In this document: piece by piece, positions 12,056 through 24,504 of the stretch
How positions within the stretch are numbered: position 1 is the stretch's first letter
Layout: each line of letters opens with the position of its first letter
DNA from: Delphinapterus leucas
Lineage: Eukaryota; Chordata; Mammalia; Artiodactyla; Monodontidae
Length of the DNA: 64,000 nt
NCBI RefSeq assembly: GCF_002288925.2
Contig: NW_022098036.1
Location: forward strand, 37,472,767 to 37,536,766
Reading direction: 5' to 3'
The notes under the pieces: generated by a model
Told to the model about the DNA's origin: nothing
The model's input: the letters and a program-made list of their open reading frames with translations, nothing else
Database searches by the model: none
Made by a program: the position numbers and the translations under genes

Positions 12056-13389
12056 TCTTACCACACACATCTCCAAAGAAGCAGGTTTAAGGTCATGCCA
12101 ACATACATGAGATCAAAAGATAACACACAGTTGGAAGGTTAGCTAATATAGGAGCAGATTTTTCTTCTATTGCTTGATGATGCCCAGGCAAGTTCCCTGA
12201 AATAATTTAACAAGCTCTGATACACCAAGTTATTCTGTAATGAATGTCTATCATCTTTTAAGCCAACAAAAAGGTCATAGCTAGGGTTACAGCTGTAAAA
12301 TTGCAGTGGACTATGTTTGATTATTTTGATATATCTTTTAACTAAATTTCTGTAATCCCTATCTTTTTGTTTATATGGTGACATTTCCAGCCTTCTTATC
12401 AAATTTACATGACATATAACACCGGTTTTATTAGTCCACCTAGTTTCTAAAAATCTCAAATTCATTTTTAAGCAGAAACAGTGAGCTCCAAGTACAAGGG
12501 ATTCAGGAGCTGTAATTTGAAACATACTAGCAATACATGCCCACAAGGCAAAACAAGAGCATTTTAGCAGCAAATTAGCAAAACAGGAGTGACCTACTGG
12601 AACAAGAAAAAGTTATCTTAGCCATGTGACAAGGGCTTAGCACAAAACTGTACTTCTTACAGTAACTAAAATACCTACTAATGTATGTATTGTGAAGCAA
12701 CAAAAAAGTCTAAACATTAAAAAATTAAACAAAATTATGACAGCCAGCATTTAAAAAAATAATAAGAATACAGAATACAATAGAGAAAATAAAGAGATGT
12801 ACAGCAAAAGAGAAAACTCTGGCTTCAGTGCAGTCTTCACACAAAAGAATTACATTAAACTCAATTTGTTTTAAGAGTAAAGGAAAAGATACAAAGCATA
12901 AAAATGAAAAACCATTTTAAGAAGACTACCAAAAAATTAGTATTTATTAAATAAAAGATAATACATCTACAAATACTGAGGGGCCAACTCCTTTCTATAA
13001 ACATTTTATATATACAATAAAAGCCTTACTTTATTACCCATTTAAGTTATGCTAGAGATCTGGGGACTTATATAAATGGCCCATGTATCAGAGCATCTAG
13101 ATAAGAAACCAGAAAAAAAGAATTAATAGGAAGCAGAGTCACTGATGTCTGTGACCCCACAGTAAACTGAAGACTACTCAGAAGGGTAATAAACCTTTGC
13201 AATGTTAGCTAGTTTTTTATTTTGGTTACGGGATACCATTAAAGCATTTATAGAATAGTAACTGATTTTAAAATTCCATTCTCTGCCATTTAAAATGATA
13301 GGCAATTAACTTATGTAATAGCTATAACCCTAAGAAAGATTAAATATAAATTACATTTCTGTAAAAATGAGTTTTATTTTAAGGTATCA
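12056..13389. other. AT-rich intron with one 144-codon minus-strand open frame
   Basis: The only notable object is an open frame at 12139-12573 (minus). It shows no recognisable domain and no splice-site context. I do not call it a gene. The rest is unique-looking AT-rich DNA. Confidence 0.4.
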
Positions 13390-13640
13390 ATGAACACTCA
13401 CCACATAAGAGATTTCTCTCCATTCACTCTCTCATTCAACATATTACTGAGCACCTACTATATACCAAGCATGAGGTCTGGAACTAGGGATACAATGGTG
13501 AAGAAAAATAGACACAGTATCTTCCCTCATGAAACATAAAGTCTATGGGACAGACAGACACTAATCACACAATCACGAGACAAATGTAAACTTGTAACCA
13601 AAACAAGTCTTACAAAGGAGAGCACAGAATTCCCTAGTTG
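13390..13640. repeat. Ancient mammalian interspersed repeat
   Basis: CATATTACTGAGCACCTACTA, then a decayed CCAGGCACTG-like block, GGGATACAATGGTGAAGAAA and a CTCATGAAACATAAAGTC block. These match a very common old mammalian repeat whose consensus reads like the reverse of an L2 tail. Family assignment is uncertain. Confidence 0.5.
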
Positions 13641-16206
13641 CAGAGATCTTTGGTATAAAAGAAAACTTCATTATTCAAAGAAGCACCCCACAAACTTGAT
13701 AGTTTTATAAAGTTTAGTTTTTATATATTGGTATCTTTTAAATCAGGGCACAGATATTGAAAATATTATTATTGGAGAGGAAAAATGCCATCAGTTGTCT
13801 AAAGAGAAAGGAAACTTTAAATGTGTATTACTCAATACCTGAGATAGCCCCTTTCTCAAAAATGTCACTCATGCTAAAAAAAAGCTAAGTTAAAATTTGA
13901 GAAATAATTTAGTTTTCAAACAAATATCCAAAAATCTGCAATAGTATTAAATTTCAAAAGTTTTTAGACATAGGCATTTTTATGATATCTAGCCTTCAAA
14001 GAAATAGCCAATGGATAGGAAGTATGAAGACAGCATTCTGCATAAAAAGCTTTGTTAGGTTTTCTCTTTACACACATTTGCAGTTACTTGGACTGACCCC
14101 AATGACAACTAGTTCATGTCTTAAAGACTTCCTCTGTATACATGGCTAATATTTTTGACAACACTATCACTACTGAAAAAGTGAAGCTTTAATTTGAATC
14201 TCCTAACAGCAAAGAGCTAAACTTGTCAAAGTCTCGTGAAAGATATGCAAATATTAAAGAGATTATTTACTCCCCCTTGACCCCATAAAATGTATACTTA
14301 AAAGCATTTTTTTAAAAAAAAGATGTCAGCTGTCTCAACTCCGGGTGCATAGTGTGTGATCTCCTCCATAACTCCAATTATACAGTTAGGTAAATTAAGT
14401 TGCCTAAAACATTTAAAACTACATTTACAAATCAAGTAAATCGGATATTCTCAAACCTTACAAATGCCTGACGGGGTAGCCTTACCACCTACCAAAATCA
14501 TTCTAAATACCCAAGCAACAATTGTAAATTTAATAAACAGAACAAATAAATGAAATAAATCCAATTATCTTGAATGCTCTAACACTATTTAGAAATTTAA
14601 CCAAACGATTTTACATCTTTTAAATTAAAATCCTCCTAGGTATGGTGTAGCAGCAAACTGGGAAAAAACTCTGGTTCCTGAAGACCTTGTGGAATAAAAC
14701 TGCCTTATCAGTCCTGTATGGATTGTGTCGTCTTATGTGAAAGAGAAATAAACCTTGTTTAAGCTAACACTGCATTGGGTTTTCTTTTACTCACATCTAA
14801 AAATAATACTAATTAATACATAATATGTTTAATATCAAAGAAACATTTAAAATTACAAAGCTAACATGACATTCTCTAATAGGTTTAATTCTCTTAAATG
14901 CTTCTAACACCTTTAAAAACAAATACGCACATATAATATCACAATGATTATAAAATTTCTTCCTAAACTTAATACAAAAATGTTAATACTAAAGGATTTG
15001 ATTTGTTTCATAAAGTAGCACGTTTACCAAGATATGGTGAGGGATACAGATTATCAGTCAGGGTCAAACAGGGTCACAGAACCTAGGGGCTTCTTCCAGG
15101 AGAGTTCTACCTGGCTAGCATGCTAAGTTTTGTTGTGTTGTTGTTGTTTTAATGGTACTAGGACTTTTCAAGCCAACGGCTTTGCTTACAACTTGATATA
15201 TCATACGTTCCTTCAATTTTTTTAAGCAACCTCCCAACATGTCATTTAATTGCCTATTTCAAATTGGTGATATTCTGTACGCTATACTCAGATTCAACTA
15301 ATCTCTTTTCTGACTGATTGGATTCTGCTTTCTTTTCTTATCTTTCTCATCTGGCTCAGTGCCACAATGCTGCAGTCTCTTTATTGGCAGGAAAGATGGA
15401 ACAGAGAAATTAGTTTATTGCTGTTGTTTTTACAAATGATAACCAACAATTAGGTATGACAGAAATCAACTCTGTAAAACAGAACCTTACATGTCTACCA
15501 TTACTGATTACTTGACTTCCACAGCTGGCTACTTATACAGCCTTATTTATTACCATAAAAGGTTAAAGGTAATCTTTTCAAAGGGTGACCTTTGTAAGGC
15601 CAAGAAACATTCCACACTTTCAATGGGTTTTTGAAAATGAGTATGTCTAAGTGAAGGTGCAGTATGTAAGTTCAACTATCTCACAGCGACTGCAGTTTGT
15701 CTATTCCTTGGAGCTGAGGAACTTAGATTTTAGGGAAAAAATCACAGACATGCAATAGGGAACTAGATTAAGAGAACCTGATGAACACAGCCGTTTTCTT
15801 TCCGTACCATGAGAATTAGGTTAGCATAAGCATAAGGAAGTAAGGACGTGTATAGAACTGATTACACTGCTCTCCCTCTTGCACTGTATTGCTCACCATT
15901 TTGTACCAGATGATTAAAAATCCATTCACTAATATCACCTCAGAATATGCCTAGACATAATGTTCAAATCCTGCAACCTTATTTAAGCACGATACTGCCA
16001 AAGTGACCCATGGCCAGGAAGACAATAAGAATGATAAGCATACTCAAAACTGCCTCATATGAGAAAAAGCTGAAGGCCGGAAGTTGTTTAGCTGGGAAAA
16101 AACTGATCATGGTGTACAAATATTTCACAGGTTATGAAAGGAAAAAGAATTAGATTAGTTGGTTCTCATGAGGGCAGACCTCGTAAAAGCATGTGAAAGT
16201 TATAAG
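13641..16206. other. Repeat-poor AT-rich intron
   Basis: No gene or young repeat recognised. Some moderately GC-richer islands (for example about 15050-15120 and 15650-15720) have no coding signature. Confidence 0.45.
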
Positions 16207-16217
16207 AAGGCAGATTT

Positions 16218-16463
16218 GTGGGATGAATTGGGATATTGGGACTGACATATATACATTATTGATACTATGTATAAAATAGATAACTAATGAGAACCTACTG
16301 TTTAGCACCGGGAACTCTACTCAGTGCTCTGTGGTGACCTAAATGGGAAGGAAATCCAAAATAAAGGGGATATATGTAGCTGATTCACTTCACTGTACAG
16401 CAGAAACTAACACAACATTGTAAAGCAACTATATTCCAATAAAAATTAATTTTTAAAAATAAT
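16218..16463 (+). mobile_element. 5'-truncated L1 (3'UTR only) with target-site duplication
   Basis: It carries the L1 3' end: GATATATGTAGCTGATTCAC, GCAGAAACTAACACAACATTG, CTATATTCCAATAAAAATT. AAGGCAGATTT is present on both sides (16207-16217 and 16464-16474), a clean duplication from target-primed reverse transcription. Confidence 0.9.
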
Positions 16464-16474
16464 AAGGCAGATTT

Positions 16475-17004
16475 TTGTTCAAAATTATAATAAATACAGC
16501 TATCGTGAAACAGCAAAATCTACCTCACTGGAGGTGTTTGACAGAAGCTAGGTCATCACTTATCACACATTTGTGGATTCCGTTATTTTCAAATTCACAA
16601 ACTGAGAGTTTCACACATAGCCAAAGATGCAAGGCAGCAGCCTCTTTCCCCAATGTTCCAAATTCACCGATAATTACCAAATATCATCCAATAAATGTTC
16701 TCTTTCTGTGATAACAAGGAATGACTCACACTTCCCCCAAGATTTTCTTAATGATTTATAGAAAGACTGAATTAAACCTAAAATATCCATCTATGTCTTA
16801 TTAATGAGTTAAAAGTGAAAGAGGCATGTAACATACAGCTTACATATAAATACAGCCCACATAAATAATTGTCACTATTATGCTTCAAAGTCAAATAAAC
16901 ACTCTGATATACATCAATATTTTTTTCTTTCTCTGGATAATTTTCTTATGCACAAATACATTATGGATTACGGAGTATCTAGATTCTGGCCTATTACCCT
17001 GGGC
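16475..17004. other. Intron, nothing recognised
   Basis: AT-rich unique sequence. A 78-codon open frame at 16475-16711 has no recognisable features. Confidence 0.4.
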
Positions 17005-17020
17005 AAACTTTATTAATTTT

Positions 17021-17229
17021 TTTTTTTTTTTTTTTTTGCGGTACACAGGCCTCTCACTGTTGTGGCCTCTCCCGTTGCGGAGCACAGGCTCCAGACGTGC
17101 AGGCTCAGCGGCCATGGCTCACAGGCCCAGCCGTTCCGCGGCATGTGGGATCTTCCCAGACCAGGGCACAAACCCGTGTCCCCTGCATCGGCAGGTGGAC
17201 TCTCAACCACTGCACCACCAGGGAAGCCC
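17021..17229 (-). mobile_element. CHR SINE, short form, antisense
   Basis: It begins with a T run and ends CCACCAGGGAAGCCC, the reverse complement of the SINE head. AAACTTTATTAATTTTT occurs on both sides (about 17005 and 17230), a long target-site duplication indicating a fairly recent insertion. Confidence 0.95.
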
Positions 17230-17246
17230 AAACTTTATTAATTTTT

Positions 17247-18087
17247 TATATCACCCTCCTTATCTGTAAAATAACAGAGACCTGCTGATGCCCTTCATCA
17301 AATTAGATAATCTAACATTATTTCTCCTTCCCTGCTTTCATCAATTCTCCAGTGCACACAGAGAAAATAACTTGGGAGTGACTATATATACAGAAAGGCA
17401 GAAAGATGACAATCTGTAAGTTGGATTTCCTCTCATTTCAAATTCTAGGTTTGCATCTTGAAACACCTCTGTTTCTGAGGGAGAGGGGCCAGGCGGTTAC
17501 TATAACCCAGCTCCCCTGACTTTGCTGATTATCTGTCATTTGCCCCTCCAGTTCACCCTCTCTCTGACGCCGGGGTTCTTCTATGGACTGCATCAAAAGC
17601 AGATCAGAAAGAGGAAGTGGCGGGGGTGGGGGGGTGTTGGTTTGGGTATTTCATTTCCTGGTTTTCTCTCTGTGGGGTGATCTTGGGCTGGCTGGGTGCC
17701 TCTACCGAGTGTCACTGCTCCTCCCAAGACAGCCATCTCTACAAGGACTGTCTCCTTCCAGGTTTGATATGTTCCCTCCCCTCACCTCTTCAGGCCTAGA
17801 GGTAACTGCTCAACTGTTGTCAACAGGTATTATCCTACCTCTTGTAGTTTTCCCACATTTCTTCCACATATTTATAAACAGTCCCTCTCAAATAATTTGA
17901 AAAGTGCTTCTGCGTTTTTGTTGGAAAGTGACCCCAGGAAATAGATCTTTGAAATGAGATTGAGATTACTCTAGAAACTCAGGAATAATCTCCATAGCAG
18001 GAGAAAATGGGACCAAAGGGAATGCATTTAGTGTTATCAAGATTCATGATTATACAAATCAGATGAAGGGCAAAACTGGGAGATCCT
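17247..18087. other. Intron, nothing recognised
   Basis: Unique-looking sequence with a short G-rich run (about 17615-17635). No exon or repeat call. Confidence 0.4.
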
Positions 18088-18575
18088 GTGGTGTGATGGT
18101 TAATTTTAGGGCAATCTGACTGAGTCACAGGGTACCCAGATATTTGGTTTAACATTATTCTGGGTGTGCCTGTGAGGGTGTTTCTGGATGAGATTAACAT
18201 TTGAATCAATACACTGAGTAAAGCAGATTACCCTCCCCAGTGTAGGTGGGCCTCATCCAATCCACTGAAGGCCTGAACAGAACAAAAAGGCAGAGTAAGG
18301 GAGAATATACCCTCCCTGCCAGGCTTCAAGCTGGAACATCAGTCTTCTCCTGCCTCCAGACTCAGACTGGAATTTACACCACCAGCTTTCCTGGTTCTCA
18401 CACCTTTCGACTTGGACAAGAATATACCATCAGCTCTGCCGGGTCTCCAGCGTGCTGACTGCAGATCCTGGGACTTCTCAGCCTCCTTAGCCACATAAAC
18501 TAACTCCTTATTATCCATCTATCCGTACCTCCTATTGGTTCTGCTTCTCTGAAGAGCCCAGACCAATACAAATGA
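18088..18575 (+). mobile_element. Ancient ERVL-type LTR (MLT2-like)
   Basis: It reads TGTGATGGTTAATTTTAGGG at the start, then CCCAGATATTTGGTTTAACA, GGGTGTTTCTGGATGAGATT and GGTGGGCCTCATCCAATCC. The 3' half holds repeated CAGACTGGAATTTACACCA-like blocks. TG start and decayed end fit an LTR of a common eutherian endogenous retrovirus class. I am unsure of the subfamily name. Confidence 0.65.
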
Positions 18576-19365
18576 CCACGGCACTTAATTGCTATGAAAA
18601 AAAGGTGACTGTAAAGATTGTGGACTCATCTGACTTCCTAGAGAGTATACAGGAAGAAAAAAAAGAAAAGCTATGAACATAACTTTGCTTCTGGCCATGA
18701 AAAAGTAAAAAGTAGGATTTACCCTGTAACTACCTCCCGTAGCACTCCACCCCCCTGCCCCACCAACACAAGCACACTTTGAAAAACTAGAAAACTGGAC
18801 CGAAACATATAAAACTACATGTTCAGACATGGGACAACAGGCAGGAAGACCACAATCCTTGAGAGAAGGGAAACAAGAAGATGAGTCCTACGACTGCCCC
18901 AGTTTACTGCCCTAGAGGCAGTTTCCAGGTTGCAGCACAGGAAGGGGGAATCCAAACAAAGCCCAGTGACATTGCTGAACTATTCAGAGTCAGGTGAAGC
19001 CAAGGCAGCGAGAATTTACGGGGCAGTGTATCCGAGAGGAGAGAGCAACACAGAGAACTGGACAGGGGACCTGAGGAGTCTCTAGCTGGGTATTCATGTG
19101 TGAGCGAGAGGAAATTCCCTGGGACTGAGGAAAGAATCAGCAGAGAGCTGCAATTCCCAAAGATCACATGCAGCTGGAAACAGTTTCTATGCTCCCACCA
19201 ACCAGAGAGGAAAGATCTCCTAATACATGGTAGAGTCCTCTGAAAGGAATCATAGCAGTTCTGGGGTAAGTTAGCCCTAGACTAAAGGCTGCTTTGGACC
19301 CACTCGAAGTTTAAAAGCTGTCCTCAAAAGAATCAAACTGATTCCAAGTAACTTAATTGCATATA
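18576..19365. other. Unclassified, possibly 5' part of an old L1
   Basis: The text (GGGACAACAGGCAGGAAGACC, GAGAGGAGAGAGCAACACAG) resembles old L1/half-L1 5' sequence, but I cannot fix boundaries. No coding frame is preserved. Confidence 0.3.
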
Positions 19366-19480
19366 ACAGGAACTGGCAAACTCTTTCTGTAAAGAACCAG
19401 ACAATAAATATTTTAGTCTTTTTTCTATGGATGGACCTCCTGAACTGGGCAGAGTGTGTCAAGATATTCATGACAATTGA
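19366..19480 (-). mobile_element. Non-autonomous hAT-type DNA transposon remnant
   Basis: GGAACTGGCAAACTCTTTCTG, AAAGAACCAGACAATAAATA and TTTTAGTC match one end of an old hAT-type element. Another fragment related to this family lies at 38210-38395. Short and decayed. Confidence 0.5.
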
Positions 19481-19589
19481 GGCTGAATAAAATCACTTTC
19501 AATTAAAGAAGACACAAATACTTAGGTGGGCCTTGCTGACTATCTTCCTAAAGCCAATCCCATTTATTGTATAAATAAACTAAGTCTTG

Positions 19590-19690
19590 GTGAGTTTAAG
19601 TCAACTTGCTCAAAGTAAACAAAGGTAATAACATAACTTGCAGTCAGGAGTTGACTCCAAGTCTCTCAGACGCTAAAATCTATGGTAACA
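19590..19690 (+). repeat. MIR SINE remnant
   Basis: Decayed MIR core with AACTTGCTCAAAGTAAACAA and GCAGTCAGGAGTTGACTCCA. Confidence 0.4.
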
Positions 19691-19824
19691 ACTATATCTT
19701 ACTGCCTCCCTTGTAATAATTCTTTTGCTATCCCCATCTAACTGAAAATTTCATCAGAGCATGCTATCATCTTAATTGAAGCATCCTCTGTTGCTACTGA
19801 CTACTTGCAATAATGGTGAAAGGG

Positions 19825-19930
19825 GGTGAGCATTTACTGAGAACCTTTAAATTTATTATCTCACTTATTTTTCATACAGCCTTCGAAGTTGTAGACCTTG
19901 CCCATGCACACACAGCAGTAAGTGGTGCCA
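19825..19930 (+). repeat. MIR SINE remnant
   Basis: GAGCATTTACTGAGAACC, TATTATCTCACTTATTTTTC and CCTTGCCCATGCACACACAG match MIR in order. Confidence 0.45.
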
Positions 19931-20304
19931 TCAGAAATGGGGGTTGGGTCAGTGAGACTCCAAAGCCCAAGATCTTCCCACCACAGCACACTGTCTTAAT
20001 AGCATGTTCTCCAGAAAACCCCCAAGTCCCCACAGCCCTCAGTTACAGCTACCATTTACTATCTCTGCCTGGAATTACAAAGAAACAGAAGTGGGTAGAC
20101 AGGAAGGAGGAAGGTTACAGAAATGAGACAAGCCTCAGGCACATTTGAAACATAAAGGGCTATTTTGGGGTAGAGGTAGTAGAAGGTGGTAGATTATGTT
20201 GTGATTTATAAATGAAACATCCCATACGTATTTTGCTTATGACAGATAGAAGATATCACCCACAGTCTCAATGCCCATTTTTTAACACCAAAATAAAAAA
20301 GATA

Positions 20305-20519
20305 GGGGCTTCCCTGGTGGCGCAGTGGTTGAGAGTCTGCCTGCCGATGCAGGGGACACGGGTTCGTGCCCCGGTCCGGGAAGATCCCACATGCCACGGA
20401 GCGGCTAGGCCCGTGAGCCATGGCTGCTGAGCCTGCGTGTCTGGAGCCTGTGCTCCACAATGGGAGAGGCCACAACAGTGAGAGGCCCGCATACCACAAA
20501 AAAAAAAAAAAAAAAAAAA
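20305..20519 (+). mobile_element. CHR SINE, short form
   Basis: GGGCTTCCCTGGTGGCGCAG head, B box GGTTCGTGCCCC, about 23-base poly-A. AAAAAAGATA lies on both sides (20295-20304 and about 20514-20523). Close to consensus, hence relatively young. Confidence 0.95.
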
Positions 20520-20639
20520 GATAAACATAATCTTTTCATTAATTTTTTTAATATGCCCAAGTCTTTTGCTCTTTTAAGCCTTATCAGGATCCAGGGTTGG
20601 CTGGACTACATCACAGAAATATTAGAAGGTCCTCTCTGT

Positions 20640-20815
20640 TTGCATGGTTCTCTGTTCATAGCTTCATACGGTACTTAGTGTGCTGACATTTCCCATCACT
20701 CCCACTGTGAGCGCCTCAAGAATAGTTTATGTCTTACTCATCCTTTTTCCCCTGGAGCACAGCACAGTACCATTATAGACATACTCAATAAATGATTCCC
20801 AAATGACTGATTTCC
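20640..20815 (+). repeat. L2 LINE 3' end
   Basis: GTGAGCGCCTCAAGAATAG, GAGCACAGCACAGTACC and CTCAATAAATGATTCCCAAATGA match the L2 tail. Confidence 0.65.
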
Positions 20816-20969
20816 CAAAGGCCAAATATAAATACTTTATAAAATATATTTCTTCAAGAAGCACAACACAAGTTGTACATGGACGTCTTCAAAATAGTAG
20901 TTTAGTAAATTGAAAACTTGGATATACTGTCAAATTTAAAACATAATTTTTAATTCTTATTTAGCCTCT

Positions 20970-22430
20970 CTGAAAACGTTGACCACTTCACCCTAAAACT
21001 CCCCCTTGGTTTCCGGGGTGCAGTTTTTTCCTTGTCTTCTTCCTACTTCTCTGGCCACTCCTTCTCAGTTTTTCTCTGATCACCTTAGGTTATCTCCCCC
21101 AAATTCTATCCTCAGTCCTATACCGTACTTGACTCTCTCTAAAACTCTTTTGCGTTACCTTATCTAAATCAGGATTTCTCAACTCCAGCAGAACTGACAT
21201 TTTGGACCAGATAATAATTTGTTGTGAGGGGATGTCTTGTACATTACAGGATATTTAGCAGTATCTCTGGTGTCTACCTACTAGATCCCCCAGTTGTGAC
21301 AATCAAAAATGTCTCTAGTCATTGCCAAATGCCTCTGGGGAGTGGGGGGGCGGGGTGGAGAGGCAAAATCACTCCTGGTTGAGAATCACTGATCTAAACT
21401 AACAACTTCAACTATCACCTTATATATACACCACCAACTCCCAGATCTGTATCTCTAGCCCAAACCTCTCCCCCTAACTCTCAACACATTCCAATCACCT
21501 GATGACTAACTCTCTTTGGACATCAAATTCAACATAAACCTTAACTCATCACTGTTTTCCTTAAATTTATTCCTTTTTCCTATCTGTTCCATCTTGATGA
21601 GTGACACAACTATCTATCCAGTCACTCAACCCAGAAATCCTGAAGCCATCCTAAAGGACTTTTTCTCATTCATATTCAATGAATTACCAAACCCTATTCA
21701 TTCAATCTCTTTAATACCTTAGTTGGGTCCCTCTCTCTCCATTTCTAACACAGACTTAAATCAGGCCTCATTACATCTCACCTGGATCAATGTAATAGCA
21801 TCTTAATTGGCTCTACCTCTCATCTAGTCCTATTACTGTTCCTCCACAATCCTGCCAAAGTGATCATCCTAGAATTCAAAACTGACAGTGTCACTCCCCT
21901 AAAATTCATGATAGCTTCTCATAGCCTTAGAATTGCACTTCAGCTCCTCAAACAAGCACAAGAAGGAATTTATGATAGTACCCTGACTTACCTTTCTGGC
22001 TTATTCTTGCAACTCACCCACAGACACTCTTCACTTCTGCCATGCCAAACAACTTGCATTCTGTTAACACATTATAGTCCCTCTGCCTGGACTGTCCTTC
22101 TCACCTTCAATCCTCAACCCCTTCTTACAACGAACTCCTGGTTCATCCACTTTTCAAAAGTTAGCTCAAAATCACCTCCTCCAGGAAGTTTTCCCTAAAT
22201 TCCCACTTTAGAGTCACCATCTCTGGGTTCACAAAAAAAGGGCTTATACTTCTATAACAGCATTTACTTACGCTTATGATGCTTACGATCACTAGCTAAT
22301 GTCTTACTCTAAGCTCCTGAGAGCAAGGATCAAATCTTATCTGAGCCGATAGCCAAAGAACCAAGTATTTCTCATGTCTACTAACTACATAGAAGATACC
22401 CAATAAATGTTTGCTAAATGAACGGAAATA
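20970..22430 (+). mobile_element. L2 LINE, long 3' portion, interrupted by MER20
   Basis: The order of L2 ORF2/3'UTR blocks is preserved. They run from the CTTCCTACTTCTCTGGCCACT region (about 21040) and CACCAACTCCCAGATCTGTA through CAGTCACTCAACCCAGAAAT, CATCTCACCTGGATCAATG, GACAGTGTCACTCCCCTAAA and CTCTGCCTGGACTGTCCTTC to CCAATAAATGTTTGCTAAATG. A 112-codon open stretch (21860-22198) is a relic of the reverse-transcriptase ORF, not a gene. Confidence 0.85.
21170..21391 (-). mobile_element. MER20 (hAT-Charlie) DNA transposon with 8-bp target duplication
   Basis: The reverse complement of the MER20 consensus is recognisable: GACATTTTGGACCAGATAAT, GTCTTGTACATTACAGGAT, AAAATGTCTCTAGTCATTG and GGTTGAGAATCACTG. 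ATCTAAAT (21162-21169) and ATCTAAAC (21392-21399) form the 8-bp duplication typical of hAT elements. It lies within L2, so it is younger than that element. Confidence 0.85.
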
Positions 22431-22576
22431 ACGTCTCCTTCAACATTTCACTTTTGATACAATTGCAAATTTTAAAAGTAGGTCTAAAATAAGCATAGTT
22501 TAAGAGCAAACATTTTTATTTTAAGCCAGTGCTAGTTAAGCTACAAGTAACAAAAATTTTAGGGATGCTTTACTTA

Positions 22577-22613
22577 AATATATATATATGTATATAGATA
22601 TGTGTGTGTGTAT
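22577..22613. repeat. TA/TG microsatellite
   Basis: An (AT)n run passing into (GT)n with interruptions. Confidence 0.9.
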
Positions 22614-22619
22614 GCTTTT

Positions 22620-23099
22620 TTAGCCACAGGATCTGTGATAAGAAAAAAAACCCAACTGTTCCTCTAATGACTATGGTGCCCACTAAAATATTCAAACGGA
22701 GCCATCTGAACTCACATCCTCCTGATGACTAAGACTGGTATCTCAATTTTTAGTTTCTGTTCTTGTCCAATCTGACAGAACATTCTTGCTTACGTGAGGC
22801 TTCTGGATCAAGTGTACAACACACAGTATCAAATTGTGCAACTGTTTGCTTGAAATAAGAAAGTGGCTTACAGCTGGATCTATCTTTATCTTATAACCAA
22901 GAGTTAAAACTTAGCCCTATTAGCCCTTCTAATAGAATACCAATCCCCGTAATACTACTATGCTTAAAACAAACCAGCATTACATGTCCCCCATAAACCC
23001 TAAGCATAAAGAAGCCAAATTTTCAGATCTAGACTTTGATACTCAGCTTTCCGCCTCCATCCCCAATTTTTAGAAGCCCCACATGCATCACCCCAGGCC
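22620..23099. other. Intron, nothing recognised
   Basis: Unique-looking sequence without exon signatures. Confidence 0.4.
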
Positions 23100-23610
23100 C
23101 TCTTAGCCTCACTCATCTCTCATTCCAGCCAGCACTATGGCAACCAGCTCTGCTTGGACTCTGACCAGTGTCACAGAGGAACTATCTGACAGTACCTTGC
23201 TTCAGGCCTATACACTGTGTGCCTCTCACCTGCCACCCCAAAACTTTTGTGTTGAAGGACAAGACATCGCCAGACACCATAGGTCTCTGCCAGGACTTAC
23301 TCATACAGAGCTCAGAAATGCAGGTGAATTAATACCTCCTGAGGTGAGCCTTTGGTCACTGGAAGATGGATAACATTAGATAAATTGTTCCCCTTTTCTC
23401 CCAGATAGACTATCTTGAGATGGAGTCTACACAATCCCATGCAATCAAGCAAGCTGTCACGGTTAGCGACAGCCAGCTAGATAGCGCATTTTCATGTTGG
23501 CTCTCCCCTCCCTTTCTCCTTCCTCAGTCCGGTTTGGTACTCCCTAATAAATTATTATTCTACAGGGCTCTGCTTTCTGGGGAACCCAGTTTAAGACATT
23601 CCACCACTTC
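23100..23610 (+). mobile_element. LTR-like element, family not identified
   Basis: A pyrimidine-rich stretch is followed by CCCTAATAAATTATTATTC (an AATAAA polyadenylation signal, about 23543). GGGGAACCCAGTTTAAGACATT ends the block near 23600. This layout resembles the R-U5 end of an LTR. No TATA box or ends are defined, so the call is tentative. Confidence 0.3.
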
Positions 23611-24480
23611 AAGAAAAGTTTGTGGTTTTTACACTGCAAGGGAGATCCCAAAGCCCATTAAACTGCAAGCTGCTATTTCTGCTTTCTTTTCCTTAACTGA
23701 AAGACCTCAGAGACAGCAGAATAAAATCAAAACCTACCATCACTGCTTCCTCACTCACCATTTCTCCACACCTATTACAAATACCAACCTCCAGAATAAA
23801 CAGTCTCAAATAAGATCTTTACATTAATACACTCAAATAATAATCTCTGTCCATGCATTATTTTGGCCTGGCAATGTGGATGGTCTGAGGAAAAGAATGA
23901 TGGTGTACACTGAGACACTAGTTCCTTCTCTTTTTTCAGGTTGTTCTTAGTCTTAGAGCTGGCATTCTGGACACTGTCCTTTCCATCATGGCCCAAATTC
24001 AGACCCCACAAGACTCTACCCCTTATGAGTAAGCAGATCTGTACTCAACATATCAAAACTAAAATGTGAGGCAAGACTGGCACTGTCCTATCACACTGAA
24101 ACAATGTGAGCAACCATTTCATTCCACGTAACATAATTCTCAAAAGTCAAATGCCTTAACCATATAGGTTCTTTCTCTTTTCCTAAAAATGGAAAAAAGT
24201 AGTATAAGACAGCCACTCATATATCACAATGATTAACTGCTAAGATAATATCTTAAAACTGTCCATATTGTTCATTAAAAAATATATATTATGATTGCAA
24301 ATTAAGTTACTAATATACCCAAAGCAGAAACTAAAACATGCAGCTAATGTACAATAAATTTAGCAGGAAACTTCTTCATCTAAACAAGTAAGATTTACTG
24401 AGCGTCTACTATATAACCAAGCATAAGCGAAACAAACCAAGCCAGAAAGCCTCTGCTCTGTGCATGTTGTATTGCCTAGT
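23611..24480. other. Intron, nothing recognised
   Basis: No gene. About 24380-24425 has the opening of the same old repeat family as 13390-13640 (TTTACTGAGCGTCTACTATA). Confidence 0.4.
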
Positions 24481-24504
24481 AGAGGAGATTTAAAAAATTA
24501 AACA

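Noticed and set aside
12139..12573. 144-codon minus-strand open frame as a possible gene
   Set aside because: No domain, splice signals or conservation visible. Chance occurrence in 64 kb is plausible. Kept only as part of a low-interest observation.
21860..22198. 112-codon open frame
   Set aside because: It follows L2 reverse-transcriptase sequence and is a relic of that element.
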